A stretch of 35,471 nucleotides of DNA from Planctomycetota bacterium (GTDB taxonomy: Bacteria; Planctomycetota; MHYJ01; JACQXL01; JACQZI01). The first letter of the stretch is position 1, and every line of letters starts with the position of its first letter. The stretch is taken from NCBI GenBank assembly GCA_016207825.1, contig JACQZI010000041.1, positions 1-35,471 of the forward strand, in the 5' to 3' direction. The notes under the pieces were generated by a model. It was not told the DNA's origin. It searched no databases and was given only the letters and a program-made list of their open reading frames with translations. Positions 1 to 8,364 of the stretch are shown in pieces. The position numbers and the translations under genes were made by a program.

Positions 1-432
1 AGGGGGGTAGTGGTCGGAGACGGAAAAATCCGCCCTAATTTCTTATAAAACAAGCAGATACAAACTGACAAACCCATAACATTCAATAAAATATAGAGTT
101 GGAGAATCTCAAAATCCATGTAAAATTTTATCTCCTTATTTCCCAAGGAGTTGTAAATATAAAATCAAGAAAGTTTATAAAAACACTATATTTTCTGTCC
201 CCCAAAACTATAGAGATTATGGAGGGATAACAATAGAGGGGCTGGGTGGTTTCCGGGGAAGCCTTCCGGTTCTTCTTCCGTTAGTCCTTTAGGGCTGTCG
301 AGTTATCCGGAAATCCCGGCACTGCAGGCTGGGAAAGTATGGGGGGCGGTTCGGCTAACAATTACTCCGAGCAGGTTAAGGCCGTGCCTGGCCGGGGCGA
401 ATGAATTAAATCGGCCAGAAAGGAGAAAATGT
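1..432 (+). other. AT-rich then GC-rich leader, possible structured RNA
   Basis: No gene is seen here. Bases 1-220 are AT-rich and featureless apart from a small dyad near 18-34. From about 225 the sequence becomes GC-rich and full of short dyads: a hairpin at about 281-299 (AGTCCT/AGGGCT), several CCGG/TCCGG words between 250 and 325, and a 7-bp stem CTGGCCG (388-394) with CGGCCAG (412-418). That last stem ends one base before the Shine-Dalgarno AAAGGAG (419-425) of the gene at 433. This resembles a structured 5' leader or a separate small RNA. It matches no riboswitch class I can recall. Confidence 0.35.
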
Positions 433-1230
433 ATGTCAAACATAGTTAGCCATGGGATGTTGATGATCGGCTGGCCTTTGGATACGCCGACGGAAGTAGG
501 TGAAAAATGGGCTGCTAATATGAAAGCCAATGCGCTTCGTATCTACCAGAGCATTTTAGCCAAGATTCCGGATAAGGGCAAGTTCCAGGAAAGGATAGCC
601 GGTCCGGCAAGCACGGGCTACGCGGGTTATGTCAATCCGGGATTCGTCTCCAGAAGAGGAAACGAGGTTTCCGACATTCTGGACGGCCAGGTGGCAAACC
701 TGCGCGATTCCTACGAGAAGTTCGTCCGCAACCTTGAACACGCCTTTGAAACCGTGGATGGTGACCAAGCCAAGCGGTTCAAAGAGAAAGTGGAAAAGGC
801 CAAGGAAAACTTCATGGAAGGAATGGCCCGGCGCACACTCATCTTTGGCGGAACCAGGGTAAAGGGCCGTGGCGCGGCGGCGATTGCCCCGCACTGGCTC
901 GTGAATGACCAAAGGGTCATGGATTGGCTGAGAGCAGACGACAAGGTTTTGGAAGGCGGGCCGTTCAGGGTCTGCAAAATCCAGGACCGGTCGGCTTTCA
1001 AGGCCGCCCTGACCGAGCGGGTCATTCAAGCAGGGGTCCGGATTATCAAATCCGGCTTCTCGCCCATGGTCATCGCCAAGGAGAACAACCAGACAAACAA
1101 CCTGGTGCAGAAGTTCATAGACCCGTCACTGGGCCTGGAATCTTTCAGCACGGGCGGATTATCCCGGCTGGATTTTATCCTGCAGGGCAATAATCGTTTG
1201 TTCCTGGAAGTGCAGGTGAGCCAAGTGTGA
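433..1230 (+). CDS. Unrecognised 265-aa protein with a charged coiled-coil-like middle
   Basis: Start ATG at 433 is chosen for the Shine-Dalgarno AAAGGAG at 419-425; an ATG at 429 is out of frame. The product is soluble-looking: no signal peptide or membrane segment. Residues about 75-135 are rich in K, E, R and F in an amphipathic helical pattern that could form a coiled coil. The rest is mixed, with a Gly/Ala/Arg patch near 140-150 and a hydrophobic C-terminal end (LDFILQ, LFLEVQV) suggesting beta strands. No catalytic motif or family is recognised. It is a single-gene unit: GC-rich leader before it, intrinsic terminator after it. Codon use (many C/G-ending codons) is GC-richer than the AT-rich surface genes later in the window. 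It could be a phage- or plasmid-derived structural or regulatory protein, but nothing seen here shows that. Confidence 0.75.
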   Translation: MSNIVSHGMLMIGWPLDTPTEVGEKWAANMKANALRIYQSILAKIPDKGKFQERIAGPASTGYAGYVNPGFVSRRGNEVSDILDGQVANLRDSYEKFVRNLEHAFETVDGDQAKRFKEKVEKAKENFMEGMARRTLIFGGTRVKGRGAAAIAPHWLVNDQRVMDWLRADDKVLEGGPFRVCKIQDRSAFKAALTERVIQAGVRIIKSGFSPMVIAKENNQTNNLVQKFIDPSLGLESFSTGGLSRLDFILQGNNRLFLEVQVSQV

Positions 1231-1246
1231 TGTATGCCCCCTCCGG

Positions 1247-1261
1247 CCCCGCTTTGCGGGG
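1247..1261. repeat. Short GC palindrome CCCCGC-TTT-GCGGGG
   Basis: A perfect 6-bp stem with a TTT loop sits in GC-rich intergenic sequence just after the first gene. The core CCCGCAAAGCGGG recurs in the other orientation at 27523-27535, so it belongs to a family of short dispersed palindromes in this genome. Confidence 0.55.
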
Positions 1262-1287
1262 TCGGGGCGGGATGTCGCTACGCTCCA

Positions 1288-1320
1288 GGGGAAGGAGTCC
1301 CGGCTCCTTCCCCTTTTTTT
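1288..1320 (+). terminator. Intrinsic terminator of the 433-1230 gene
   Basis: A perfect 10-bp stem GGGGAAGGAG (1288-1297) pairs with CTCCTTCCCC (1304-1313) around the 6-base loop TCCCGG and is followed by seven T (1314-1320). This is a textbook rho-independent terminator on the plus strand. Confidence 0.92.
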
Positions 1321-1341
1321 ATTTTAACAATAATATTTCTC

Positions 1342-1370
1342 TTGTAATTTTATAAATAAATCGGTAATAT
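1342..1370 (+). promoter_or_regulatory. Sigma-70-type promoter for the barrel-TPR genes
   Basis: TTGTAA (1342-1347), a 17-base spacer and TAATAT (1365-1370) give a good -35/-10 pair. Predicted transcription starts near 1377, leaving a leader of about 22 bases with AGGGGA (1385-1390) before the ATG at 1399. It follows directly on the terminator of the previous gene. Confidence 0.6.
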
Positions 1371-1398
1371 ATTCCTGCTCGTTTAGGGGACTAAAAAT

Positions 1399-2475
1399 AT
1401 GACTTTAAAATCACTGTTTAAAACAATCATCTGCCTGGCGGTCTGCCTGATTGTCCTCTCGCCTGCAATACATCCTTCGCTAAACGCTAAAGATAATGAT
1501 AAAACCAAGGATAATCCCAAAGAACAGGGCAAAAGCGATGACAAACCTGCCTCGCCGGCAGGCGGGGACACGCATGATGATAATAGGAATAAAGATAAGG
1601 TAAAGGATAAGGATGAGAGTAAGGAAAAAGAGAAGCCTTCCACCCCTCCGCCCAAGGCCAAGAAGGAAAAGAGCGGAACCCTGAAAACCTTTGTCAAGCC
1701 TTATACGGATAAAGATAATCCCAAACATGATGATAAAAGCCATCACGACCGCCGCGGCCATGAGTCATCCGAATATTCTTCCGTCGGTTGCTACGAGTAT
1801 GAAAATGACGATGACTATGATGACGATGATGATTCCGGCTGGGGCGATTTCTTCTGGGACCTATGGTGGGAGCTCTTTTTCGGAGACCACGGTTTCCGGT
1901 ATCGCTCTTGCCCTTACGGTGAATCCGCCTACCAGGGCATTTATATTTCCAGCGACCCTTTCATTTCAGAAAGCTACAACGGGTTTGCTCTCCAGATGAG
2001 GACTTTTTACCAGAAGGTGGAAAGCGATTTGTGGGGCTACGGCGTTTACGGCAAATTGATGCTTCCCTCCGGTTTCAGCGGGGATATGTATTATAACCGC
2101 TACCGCGAGGAAATGGATGACGCAACCGATACCATGAACTTTTTTTCCATGCACTTTAATTTCGCCGGTTTTGCCAGTGACACCAATACGGTTTTCGAGC
2201 TCGGGCTGGGCGGTGCGTTTTTGACCGATGTCGAAGGGACCTCTCACGGCAGTTTATCGTTCCAGGGCAAGGTCTCCTATTTCCCGCGCGAGCCTTGGAG
2301 CCTGCAGGTATTGCTCGGTTACAGCGCATCGGCCGGGGAATCACTTATCAATCTCGATGCCACAGCCGGCTGGCACAAGAATAACTGGGAAATATTCGTC
2401 GGATACCATTCGCTCATAAATTCAGGAGGAGCTAATCTGGACGGGCCGGTCATCGGGCTTGCCATCTGGTTTTAA
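1399..2475 (+). CDS. Exported outer-membrane beta-barrel-like protein with charged linker
   Basis: The 358-aa product begins with a classical signal peptide (KSLFK, then a hydrophobic core, probable cleavage after LNA near residue 30). Residues about 31-110 are a low-complexity Lys/Asp/Glu linker with a Pro patch. Around 130-160 come an Asp/Tyr-rich run and then a very aromatic segment (GWGDFF, WDLWWELFF). The C-terminal half, from about 170, alternates polar and hydrophobic residues in strand-like blocks and ends in AIWF; a C-terminal phenylalanine is the classical signal for outer-membrane barrel insertion. So an outer-membrane protein with a charged periplasmic or surface linker is likely; no specific porin family is recognised. 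The TPR gene follows 6 bases downstream, so the two are cotranscribed. The linker contains a short GC palindrome (1546-1562) encoding PASPAGG, possibly an inserted repeat. Confidence 0.8.
   Translation: MTLKSLFKTIICLAVCLIVLSPAIHPSLNAKDNDKTKDNPKEQGKSDDKPASPAGGDTHDDNRNKDKVKDKDESKEKEKPSTPPPKAKKEKSGTLKTFVKPYTDKDNPKHDDKSHHDRRGHESSEYSSVGCYEYENDDDYDDDDDSGWGDFFWDLWWELFFGDHGFRYRSCPYGESAYQGIYISSDPFISESYNGFALQMRTFYQKVESDLWGYGVYGKLMLPSGFSGDMYYNRYREEMDDATDTMNFFSMHFNFAGFASDTNTVFELGLGGAFLTDVEGTSHGSLSFQGKVSYFPREPWSLQVLLGYSASAGESLINLDATAGWHKNNWEIFVGYHSLINSGGANLDGPVIGLAIWF
1546..1562. repeat. Palindrome CCTGCC-N5-GGCAGG inside a coding region
   Basis: A perfect 6-bp stem (1546-1551 with 557-562) in the charged linker of the barrel protein, read in frame as PASPAGG. 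The same arms CCTGCC/GGCAGG occur at the end of recG, which suggests a dispersed palindrome tolerated in coding sequence. Confidence 0.5.
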
Positions 2476-2481
2476 GGAAAT

Positions 2482-3453
2482 ATGTTTAAAAACATAGCAA
2501 CATTCTTCAGAAAGGTTGTAAACCCGCGGATGTTTTATTACCGCGGCGTCATTTCTTCCAGACGCGGTAATTTTGACAAGGCGGTTGCTTATTTTAACCG
2601 TGTTTTAAAAGATAATCCTCTTTATGCCGAAGCCTATCTGGGACTCGGCTTGATATGCAAAATACAGGGTGATTATAAGCGTGCCATCAAGCATTTTAAT
2701 AAAATTATCAAGATGCGGCCGGATAATGCCGCCGCATATTACAACCGCGGACGTTCATATTACCATAAAGGTGATTATGCCGCGGCCATCCAGGATTACA
2801 GCTTTGCCATTGCCATAAATCCGAAAAACGCCCTGATTCATTACCGCCGGGGGCGGGCTTATTACCGCCTAGGCAAATACGAACCTGCGGTTGAAGATTT
2901 TTCCAATGCGCTCAAGCTTGACCCCAAAGACACCGCGATTTATTATAACCGCGGCCGCGCTTATTATCACCTGGAAAATTATGAAAACGCCATGAGGGAT
3001 TTCGATAAAGCGATAGATATCACTCCCAATTTTCCCGAGGCACTTTACCGGCGCGGGACCATCCATATGGAAAGAGAAGATTACGAAGACGCAATCGACG
3101 ATTTTACTAGGGCGGTCGAGGTGAAGCCCAATTATACCAAGGCGTATTTTAACCGCGGGCTTGCCTATGCCCAGACCGGCGATTTGGATATGGCTTACGG
3201 TAATTTTACCAAGGCGCTCAGTATCTCCTCAAACTATGCCGAGGCGTATTTCCAGCGCGGCAGGGTTTTGCAGGAAAAAGGAATGCATGACGAAGCCAAG
3301 TCTGATTTTAAGAAAGCGCTGGAATTGGATTCCGACCATGTGGGCGCGCGCCAGATGCTGGAAGCGCCTGAAATCTTGGAAAAGAAGCCAAATGCCGGAA
3401 CCCCTGATGGAAAAGAGTCCCAGGACTCCGATTCTGCCGGGGAGCCGAAATAA
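2482..3453 (+). CDS. TPR-repeat protein, about eight repeats
   Basis: The 323-aa protein is almost entirely 34-residue tetratricopeptide repeats. I count eight, from about residue 16 to 290, each with the pattern A.aYY.RG..Y...G.Y..A..D...A....P. The N-terminus (MFKNIATFFRKVV) is amphipathic rather than a clear signal peptide. The C-terminal 30 residues are a charged, disordered tail (KKPNAGTPDGKESQD). TPR proteins are scaffolds for protein-protein contacts; no enzymatic domain is present. The start follows AAGGA six bases after the stop of the barrel gene, so it is likely translated from the same mRNA and may act in the same envelope process. Partner unknown. Confidence 0.9.
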   Translation: MFKNIATFFRKVVNPRMFYYRGVISSRRGNFDKAVAYFNRVLKDNPLYAEAYLGLGLICKIQGDYKRAIKHFNKIIKMRPDNAAAYYNRGRSYYHKGDYAAAIQDYSFAIAINPKNALIHYRRGRAYYRLGKYEPAVEDFSNALKLDPKDTAIYYNRGRAYYHLENYENAMRDFDKAIDITPNFPEALYRRGTIHMEREDYEDAIDDFTRAVEVKPNYTKAYFNRGLAYAQTGDLDMAYGNFTKALSISSNYAEAYFQRGRVLQEKGMHDEAKSDFKKALELDSDHVGARQMLEAPEILEKKPNAGTPDGKESQDSDSAGEPK

Positions 3454-3480
3454 TTAAGAGTCTCTAAGAATGAACTTCCC

Positions 3481-5523
3481 ATGCAGCAACTACTTGATTC
3501 CGCCCAATATATTAAAGGCGTCGGTCCCGAGCGATTCAAGCTTCTTAATAAATTAGGCATAAAAACCATCCGCGATTTAATGTATCATTTCCCGCGCCGC
3601 TACCTGGACCGCTCCAGGATAAAAACCATTGCCGAGGTGCTGGAAGAAGGGCGCAAAGCATCTCCCGGTGCTTTGCCTGAACAAACTGTCCAAGGGAAAA
3701 TATTGGAATCCGTTCTTAAGCGGACCAGGCGATGGCTATCTATATTCCAGATTGCAGTGGGCGATGATACCGGAATCGTTTACGCCACCTGGTTTAACCA
3801 GCCGTTCCTCGAGGAATACTTCAATAAAGGCGATGAGGTAATACTTTCCGGAAGACTAAAGTTTTATAAGCAGCCGTTCTTAGAATCGCCCGAATACGAA
3901 ATAATAAAAGGAGAGGAGTACGAGCCCCTGCACGCCGGCCGGATTATTCCCTGTTATCCTTTGACCGCGGGCTTAAACCAGAAATACCTTCGGCGGATAA
4001 TCAAGGGTGCGGTAGAAACTTATAGCTCCTCTCTTTCCGATACGCTTGGCCGGATACCGGATAAACCTGCCGGACTTTTGCCCGTACCGGAGGCGGTTAA
4101 ACGGATTCATCTTCCCGAATCGGAAAGTGATATCAGTAACGCCCGCACAAGCCTGGTTTGGGAGGAATTATTCCTGGTGCAGTTGGCGCTTGCCGAGCGT
4201 TACAGGGCAATCAAGAAAAACACGGTCAAGCACCCGCTGGCTATCTCCGATACCCTCGAACAGCGCATACGGCAGCGGATTCCTTTTACGCTTACCGCCG
4301 CTCAGGAGAAAGTAATTAATGAAACAAAAAACGACCTTACCGGCAAGTATCCGATGAACCGCCTGCTTCAGGGCGATGTCGGCTCAGGGAAAACCATCGT
4401 GGCGGTTTACGCCATCCTCGCCGCAATCGGCAACCATACGCAGGCGGCTTTAATGGCGCCTACGGAAATACTGGCCGAACAGCATTACCAGACTGTTTCA
4501 CGGCTCTTGGAAAATTCCAAGGTGCGCATTTCCTTGATGGTCAGCGGAATCCAGCGTAAAGAACGCCAGGAGCAAATTGAACTGGTTAAAAAAGGCGAAA
4601 TAGATTTAGTCATCGGCACACATGCCCTTATCCAAAAGGCGGTGGTGTTTAACAAGCTTTCTTTGTTAATCATAGATGAACAGCATAAATTCGGGGTAGA
4701 GCAGCGCGAGACATTGAAGTCAAAGGGCGAAAACCCGCATACCCTGATTATGACCGCCACGCCTATCCCGCAAACACTGACCCTGACCCTTTTCGGAGAC
4801 CTTGATTTATCCGTCATAGACGAAATTCCCCCGGGCAGGAAGCCGGTAAAAACGATCCTGCGCCCCTCGGCTAAAATGCCCGAAGCGCTTGAATTCATCC
4901 GGCAGAAAATACACGAGGGCAGGCAGGTTTATTTTGTCTATCCCTTGATAGAAGAACAAAGAGCCAAGAGCGAAGAGGAAAAAGCCAGCCGGGCGATGCT
5001 GCGTTCCGCTACCCAAATGGCGAAACACCTTAAGGCGAAAGTATTTCCGGAATATAATATCCAGCTTTTGCACGGCGGGATGAAGCAGAAAAAGAAGGAT
5101 GAAATAATGAGGGACTTCCGCCAGGGGAAAACCAACATCCTTGTTTCCACCGTGGTTATAGAAGTTGGTATCGATGTTCCCAACGCCTCGGTCATGGTCA
5201 TTGACCACGCCGAGCGCTATGGCTTGGCGCAGCTGCACCAGTTAAGGGGGCGAATCGGGCGAGGTCAGCATAATTCATATTGCCTTTTATTCGGGGATTT
5301 CAAGACGCCCGATGCCGAAAAGCGCCTAAAGATAATGGAAGAGACCAGCGACGGATTCAGGATTGCCGAAGAGGATTTAAGGATACGCGGCCCGGGAGAG
5401 TTTCTTGGGACAAAGCAAAGCGGATTCCCGGAATTGAAAATCGCGGATTTATCCAAAGATTTGGATATCCTGAAAGCCGTCCGCAAGCACGCCTTTAAGA
5501 CCTACCTGCCGACAGGCAGGTAA
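3481..5523 (+). CDS. recG: ATP-dependent DNA helicase RecG
   Basis: This superfamily 2 helicase remodels stalled replication forks and Holliday junctions. The 680-aa product has the RecG layout: an N-terminal wedge/OB domain (YIKGVGPER near the start; OB strands around 70-150), then helicase motifs: Walker A GDVGSGKT (about 298-305), Ia APTEILAEQH, II DEQHKFG (about 399-405, the RecG form of DExH), III TATPIPQT, and motifs V/VI IEVGIDVPNA and QLRGRIGRG. The C-terminal RecG signature DFRIAEEDL..RGPGEFLG appears here as DGFRIAEEDLRIRGPGEFLG. No clear Shine-Dalgarno precedes the ATG. The protein ends rather abruptly in TYLPTGR, and those last codons plus the stop lie in an 8-bp palindrome (5503-5522), so the end may have been altered by a repeat insertion. 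The gene is convergent with the molybdenum hydroxylase operon. Confidence 0.97.
   Translation: MQQLLDSAQYIKGVGPERFKLLNKLGIKTIRDLMYHFPRRYLDRSRIKTIAEVLEEGRKASPGALPEQTVQGKILESVLKRTRRWLSIFQIAVGDDTGIVYATWFNQPFLEEYFNKGDEVILSGRLKFYKQPFLESPEYEIIKGEEYEPLHAGRIIPCYPLTAGLNQKYLRRIIKGAVETYSSSLSDTLGRIPDKPAGLLPVPEAVKRIHLPESESDISNARTSLVWEELFLVQLALAERYRAIKKNTVKHPLAISDTLEQRIRQRIPFTLTAAQEKVINETKNDLTGKYPMNRLLQGDVGSGKTIVAVYAILAAIGNHTQAALMAPTEILAEQHYQTVSRLLENSKVRISLMVSGIQRKERQEQIELVKKGEIDLVIGTHALIQKAVVFNKLSLLIIDEQHKFGVEQRETLKSKGENPHTLIMTATPIPQTLTLTLFGDLDLSVIDEIPPGRKPVKTILRPSAKMPEALEFIRQKIHEGRQVYFVYPLIEEQRAKSEEEKASRAMLRSATQMAKHLKAKVFPEYNIQLLHGGMKQKKKDEIMRDFRQGKTNILVSTVVIEVGIDVPNASVMVIDHAERYGLAQLHQLRGRIGRGQHNSYCLLFGDFKTPDAEKRLKIMEETSDGFRIAEEDLRIRGPGEFLGTKQSGFPELKIADLSKDLDILKAVRKHAFKTYLPTGR
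5503..5522. repeat. Perfect palindrome across the recG stop codon
   Basis: TACCTGCC (5503-5510) and GGCAGGTA (5515-5522) form an 8-bp stem with loop GACA. It encodes the last residues of RecG and two bases of its TAA stop. The arms match the palindrome at 1546-1562. Confidence 0.6.
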
Positions 5524-5547
5524 GAAGCTGAATCAGAAGCAGCTTTT
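5524..5547 (+). terminator. Weak hairpin after recG, possible terminator
   Basis: AAGCTG (525-530 of the 5000s) pairs with CAGCTT (5540-5545) over a 9-base loop, followed by only a short T run. It lies between the convergent stops of recG and the molybdenum hydroxylase gene and could slow polymerase, but the stem is short and the T run poor. Confidence 0.3.
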
Positions 5548-5551
5548 ACAC

Positions 5552-8362
5552 TTAATCACACTTTTTGCAGATATTTTTATCGCCCGCGTTTTTCTCCTGC
5601 AATGCCCTGACTATCTTTTCCGGTGTAATGGGCAGTTCTTTCATCCAAACGCCTGTAGCATTAGCAATCGCATGCGCCACCGCGCCCAGAACCGGCAGTG
5701 TTGAGCCTTCGCCGATTTCCTTGGCACCGAATGGCCCTTCGGGTTCATAGGAATCCACGATGCCGGAGAATATTTCCGGCGCGTCTTTGATGGTCATTAG
5801 GAGATATTCATGTAAGTTAGGATTGACGATTTCGCCTTTGGAGTCATAAACCGTATCTTCCATAAGGACTTCACCTGCTCCCATGACAATGGCTCCCTCC
5901 ACCTGCCCGTGCACGGCCATTGGGTTAACCGGCGTGCCGCAGTCGTGGTAATCCGTGAACTTGTCGATTTTTACCTTGCCTGTTTCCAAGTCAACGGTCA
6001 GTTCGCAGACGGATGAGCCGAATGAATATGCGGGACTGGTGCCGACAGCCGCGCCTTTGTATTTTCCGCCCAAGCCTTCGGGCGGCGCATAACAGCCTGT
6101 GCCGACCAGCGGACCTTTTTCCGAGAAATACGCCCTTGCCGCTTCCGACCAGGGCATGAACTTGTCTTTATTCTGTTTATGCCTGATAACTCCGTTTTCA
6201 GCAACAAGCTCGCTTTCGCTAACGCCGAGAACTTTCGCAGCATAAGGCATGATTTTCTTTACCACATCCTGTCCGGCGCGAGAGACCGCATTGCCGCCCA
6301 TGAGCGTGATGCGTGATGAATATGCGCCGAGATCTATGGGTCCGATATCGGAATTCCATGATTTGATACGTACCAAAGCCGGTGGGATACCTAGCGCTTC
6401 CGCGCACATTTGCGTCAATACCGTCTCGCTTCCCTGCCCGATTTCCGCCGCGGAAATTTCTAGTATTGCGACAGAGCCGTCTTCAATGATACGGACAATC
6501 GCATTTGAATGCGGGAACTTGGAGCGGTATATCGGATAACCTGCGCCGGAAACAAATCCGCCGCATCCGATTCCGATTCCTTTGCCGGGCGAGAGTTTTT
6601 TATATTTATTTTCCCAGTCGCTCTTTTCACGGACTGATTTTAATGTCGCCTTAAATTCGCAGGAGCGGATATCCAAATCGTTTACCGTTCTCGTATTCGG
6701 GTCCATGGCATTCACTTCGCGTATTGTAATCGGGTCAATCTTCAGGTCTTCCGCAATCATACTCAGAAGCGATTCGAACGCGAATCTCGGCTGTGGGCAT
6801 CCGTGCCCTCTCATTGCCCCGCAAGGCGCTTTATTGGTATACATCCGGTAGCCGTCGTATTTATAATTCGGGATATGGTAAAGGGTCGGCACCATCGAGC
6901 CGGCATAATAAGCGCTGACAATGCCGAACGAGGTATAAGCGCCGCCATCCAGATAAATCTTACTGCTCACGGCTGTGATTTTGCCGTTCTTCTTTACTCC
7001 GATTTTAAATGTCATGTGCTGTTTGTGGCGTCCGCGGAAATACAGGAACATTTCTTCCCGGCTATATGTAATCGCGACAGGTCGTCCGGTCTTCATGGTA
7101 AGCTGTATGGAAACATAATCAGCTGTGGAAGCCTCGGCTTTGCCGCCGAATCCGCCGCCTACATGCGGACGCATAATCCTGAATGAGCCGAGCGGCTTGC
7201 CGAATACCCGCGCTACCTGATAATTAAGATAGTGCGGCACCTGAGTGGATGAATAAAGGATAATCGAGCCATCACCTTCAAGCATCGCAATCGAGGCATG
7301 CGGTTCCATGGGTGATTGGTAAACATGGTTGCCGATAAATGTTTCTTCCCGGACGTAATCCGCTTCCGCAAACCCTTTTTCCACATCACCGAAATGGTGG
7401 TCGACGCGGGTATTGATGTTATTGGCGGATTTCTCATGCAGTTGAACCGCGCCTTCTTTTATGGCGTCAGCCGGATTAAATACCGCGGGTAATTCCTTGT
7501 ATTCCACCTTGATGAGCGCCAGAGCCTGTTCGGCAATTGCCTCGGTCTCTGCCGCTACTGCCGCTACTTCATCACCGACATAGCGGACTTTACCTTTGGC
7601 AAGGAAATATTTATCGTAACGAGCCGGAGAAACTCCGGTCATGACATCGGGAATATCGTCACCGGTAATGACTGCATAAACTCCGGGCAGAGCCTTGGCG
7701 CGGCTGGTATCAATCTTCTTGATAATGGCGTGAGCAACCGGGCTCTTAAGAATTTTTCCGTATAACATACCGGGAAATTTGAAGTCGCCGGTGTATTTAG
7801 CTTTGCCGGTTACCTTGTCATAGCCATCAACTCTGGGAATACTCTTGCCAACGGTCTGGAATTTATCCAAGTCTTCGGGATGGTCCACTTTCGCCTCAGC
7901 ATCCTTAAAACGGGCGTAATCCTGGACTGCCTCTATGATTCTTTTATATCCGGTACAACGGCAAAGATTGCCGGAAAGCGCTTCCTTGACATCCTCCTTG
8001 GTCGGCTTGGGATTTTCATCAATCAGGGCTTTGGCGCTCACGACCATGCCCGGAGTGCAGTAACCGCACTGGATAGCCCCGTGCTCGACAAATGATTTCT
8101 GGACCGGATGAAGTTTGCCTTCTTTCTTCAAGCCTTCAATGGTCTCAATCTTTTTCCCCTGGCATCTTTCGGCAAGGATAAGACAGCTCGCCGCGGTCTT
8201 GCCGTCTATGATAACCGTGCAGGCACCGCAGACGCCGAGCTCGCATCCCTTTTTCGTGCCGGTCAGGCCCAGCTTATCCCGCAGGACATCCTGCAGGATA
8301 TCCGAAGAAGAAATACTAACTTCGTGGTTAACACCATTGACGTTTAATGTAATTGTTTTCAT
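5552..8362 (-). CDS. Molybdenum hydroxylase: fused 2Fe-2S and molybdopterin subunit
   Basis: A xanthine-oxidase-family catalytic subunit of 936 aa in which the small iron-sulfur subunit is fused to the large one. Residues 1-155 carry two 2Fe-2S sites: a plant-ferredoxin type (C40, C45, C48, C60) and the second type (C99, C102, C134, C136, in QCGYCTPG and NLCRCTGY). From about 165 the molybdopterin domain follows, with VGGGFGGK, the active-site loop GAMRGHG, EIGQGSET, and GAKEIGEG, whose last Glu (about 885) is the expected catalytic base. GAMRGHG and the following residues resemble the 4-hydroxybenzoyl-CoA reductase branch more than classical xanthine dehydrogenase. The neighbouring YqeB/YqeC genes point to a selenium-dependent enzyme. 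It is the last gene of the operon, 2 bases after the FAD-subunit gene. The substrate cannot be told; purines, nicotinate or an aromatic acyl-CoA are possibilities. It ends with an unusual CKKCD tail. Confidence 0.93.
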   Translation of the reverse strand: MKTITLNVNGVNHEVSISSSDILQDVLRDKLGLTGTKKGCELGVCGACTVIIDGKTAASCLILAERCQGKKIETIEGLKKEGKLHPVQKSFVEHGAIQCGYCTPGMVVSAKALIDENPKPTKEDVKEALSGNLCRCTGYKRIIEAVQDYARFKDAEAKVDHPEDLDKFQTVGKSIPRVDGYDKVTGKAKYTGDFKFPGMLYGKILKSPVAHAIIKKIDTSRAKALPGVYAVITGDDIPDVMTGVSPARYDKYFLAKGKVRYVGDEVAAVAAETEAIAEQALALIKVEYKELPAVFNPADAIKEGAVQLHEKSANNINTRVDHHFGDVEKGFAEADYVREETFIGNHVYQSPMEPHASIAMLEGDGSIILYSSTQVPHYLNYQVARVFGKPLGSFRIMRPHVGGGFGGKAEASTADYVSIQLTMKTGRPVAITYSREEMFLYFRGRHKQHMTFKIGVKKNGKITAVSSKIYLDGGAYTSFGIVSAYYAGSMVPTLYHIPNYKYDGYRMYTNKAPCGAMRGHGCPQPRFAFESLLSMIAEDLKIDPITIREVNAMDPNTRTVNDLDIRSCEFKATLKSVREKSDWENKYKKLSPGKGIGIGCGGFVSGAGYPIYRSKFPHSNAIVRIIEDGSVAILEISAAEIGQGSETVLTQMCAEALGIPPALVRIKSWNSDIGPIDLGAYSSRITLMGGNAVSRAGQDVVKKIMPYAAKVLGVSESELVAENGVIRHKQNKDKFMPWSEAARAYFSEKGPLVGTGCYAPPEGLGGKYKGAAVGTSPAYSFGSSVCELTVDLETGKVKIDKFTDYHDCGTPVNPMAVHGQVEGAIVMGAGEVLMEDTVYDSKGEIVNPNLHEYLLMTIKDAPEIFSGIVDSYEPEGPFGAKEIGEGSTLPVLGAVAHAIANATGVWMKELPITPEKIVRALQEKNAGDKNICKKCD

Positions 8363-8364
8363 AA

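Noticed and set aside
303-530. 75-aa minus-strand ORF at the start of the window
   Set aside because: It overlaps the leader and start of the 433-1230 gene on the opposite strand, has no ribosome site and no recognisable sequence character.
556-1029. 157-aa minus-strand ORF opposite the first gene
   Set aside because: It is fully inside the better-supported plus-strand gene, which has Shine-Dalgarno and terminator; the antisense ORF has neither.
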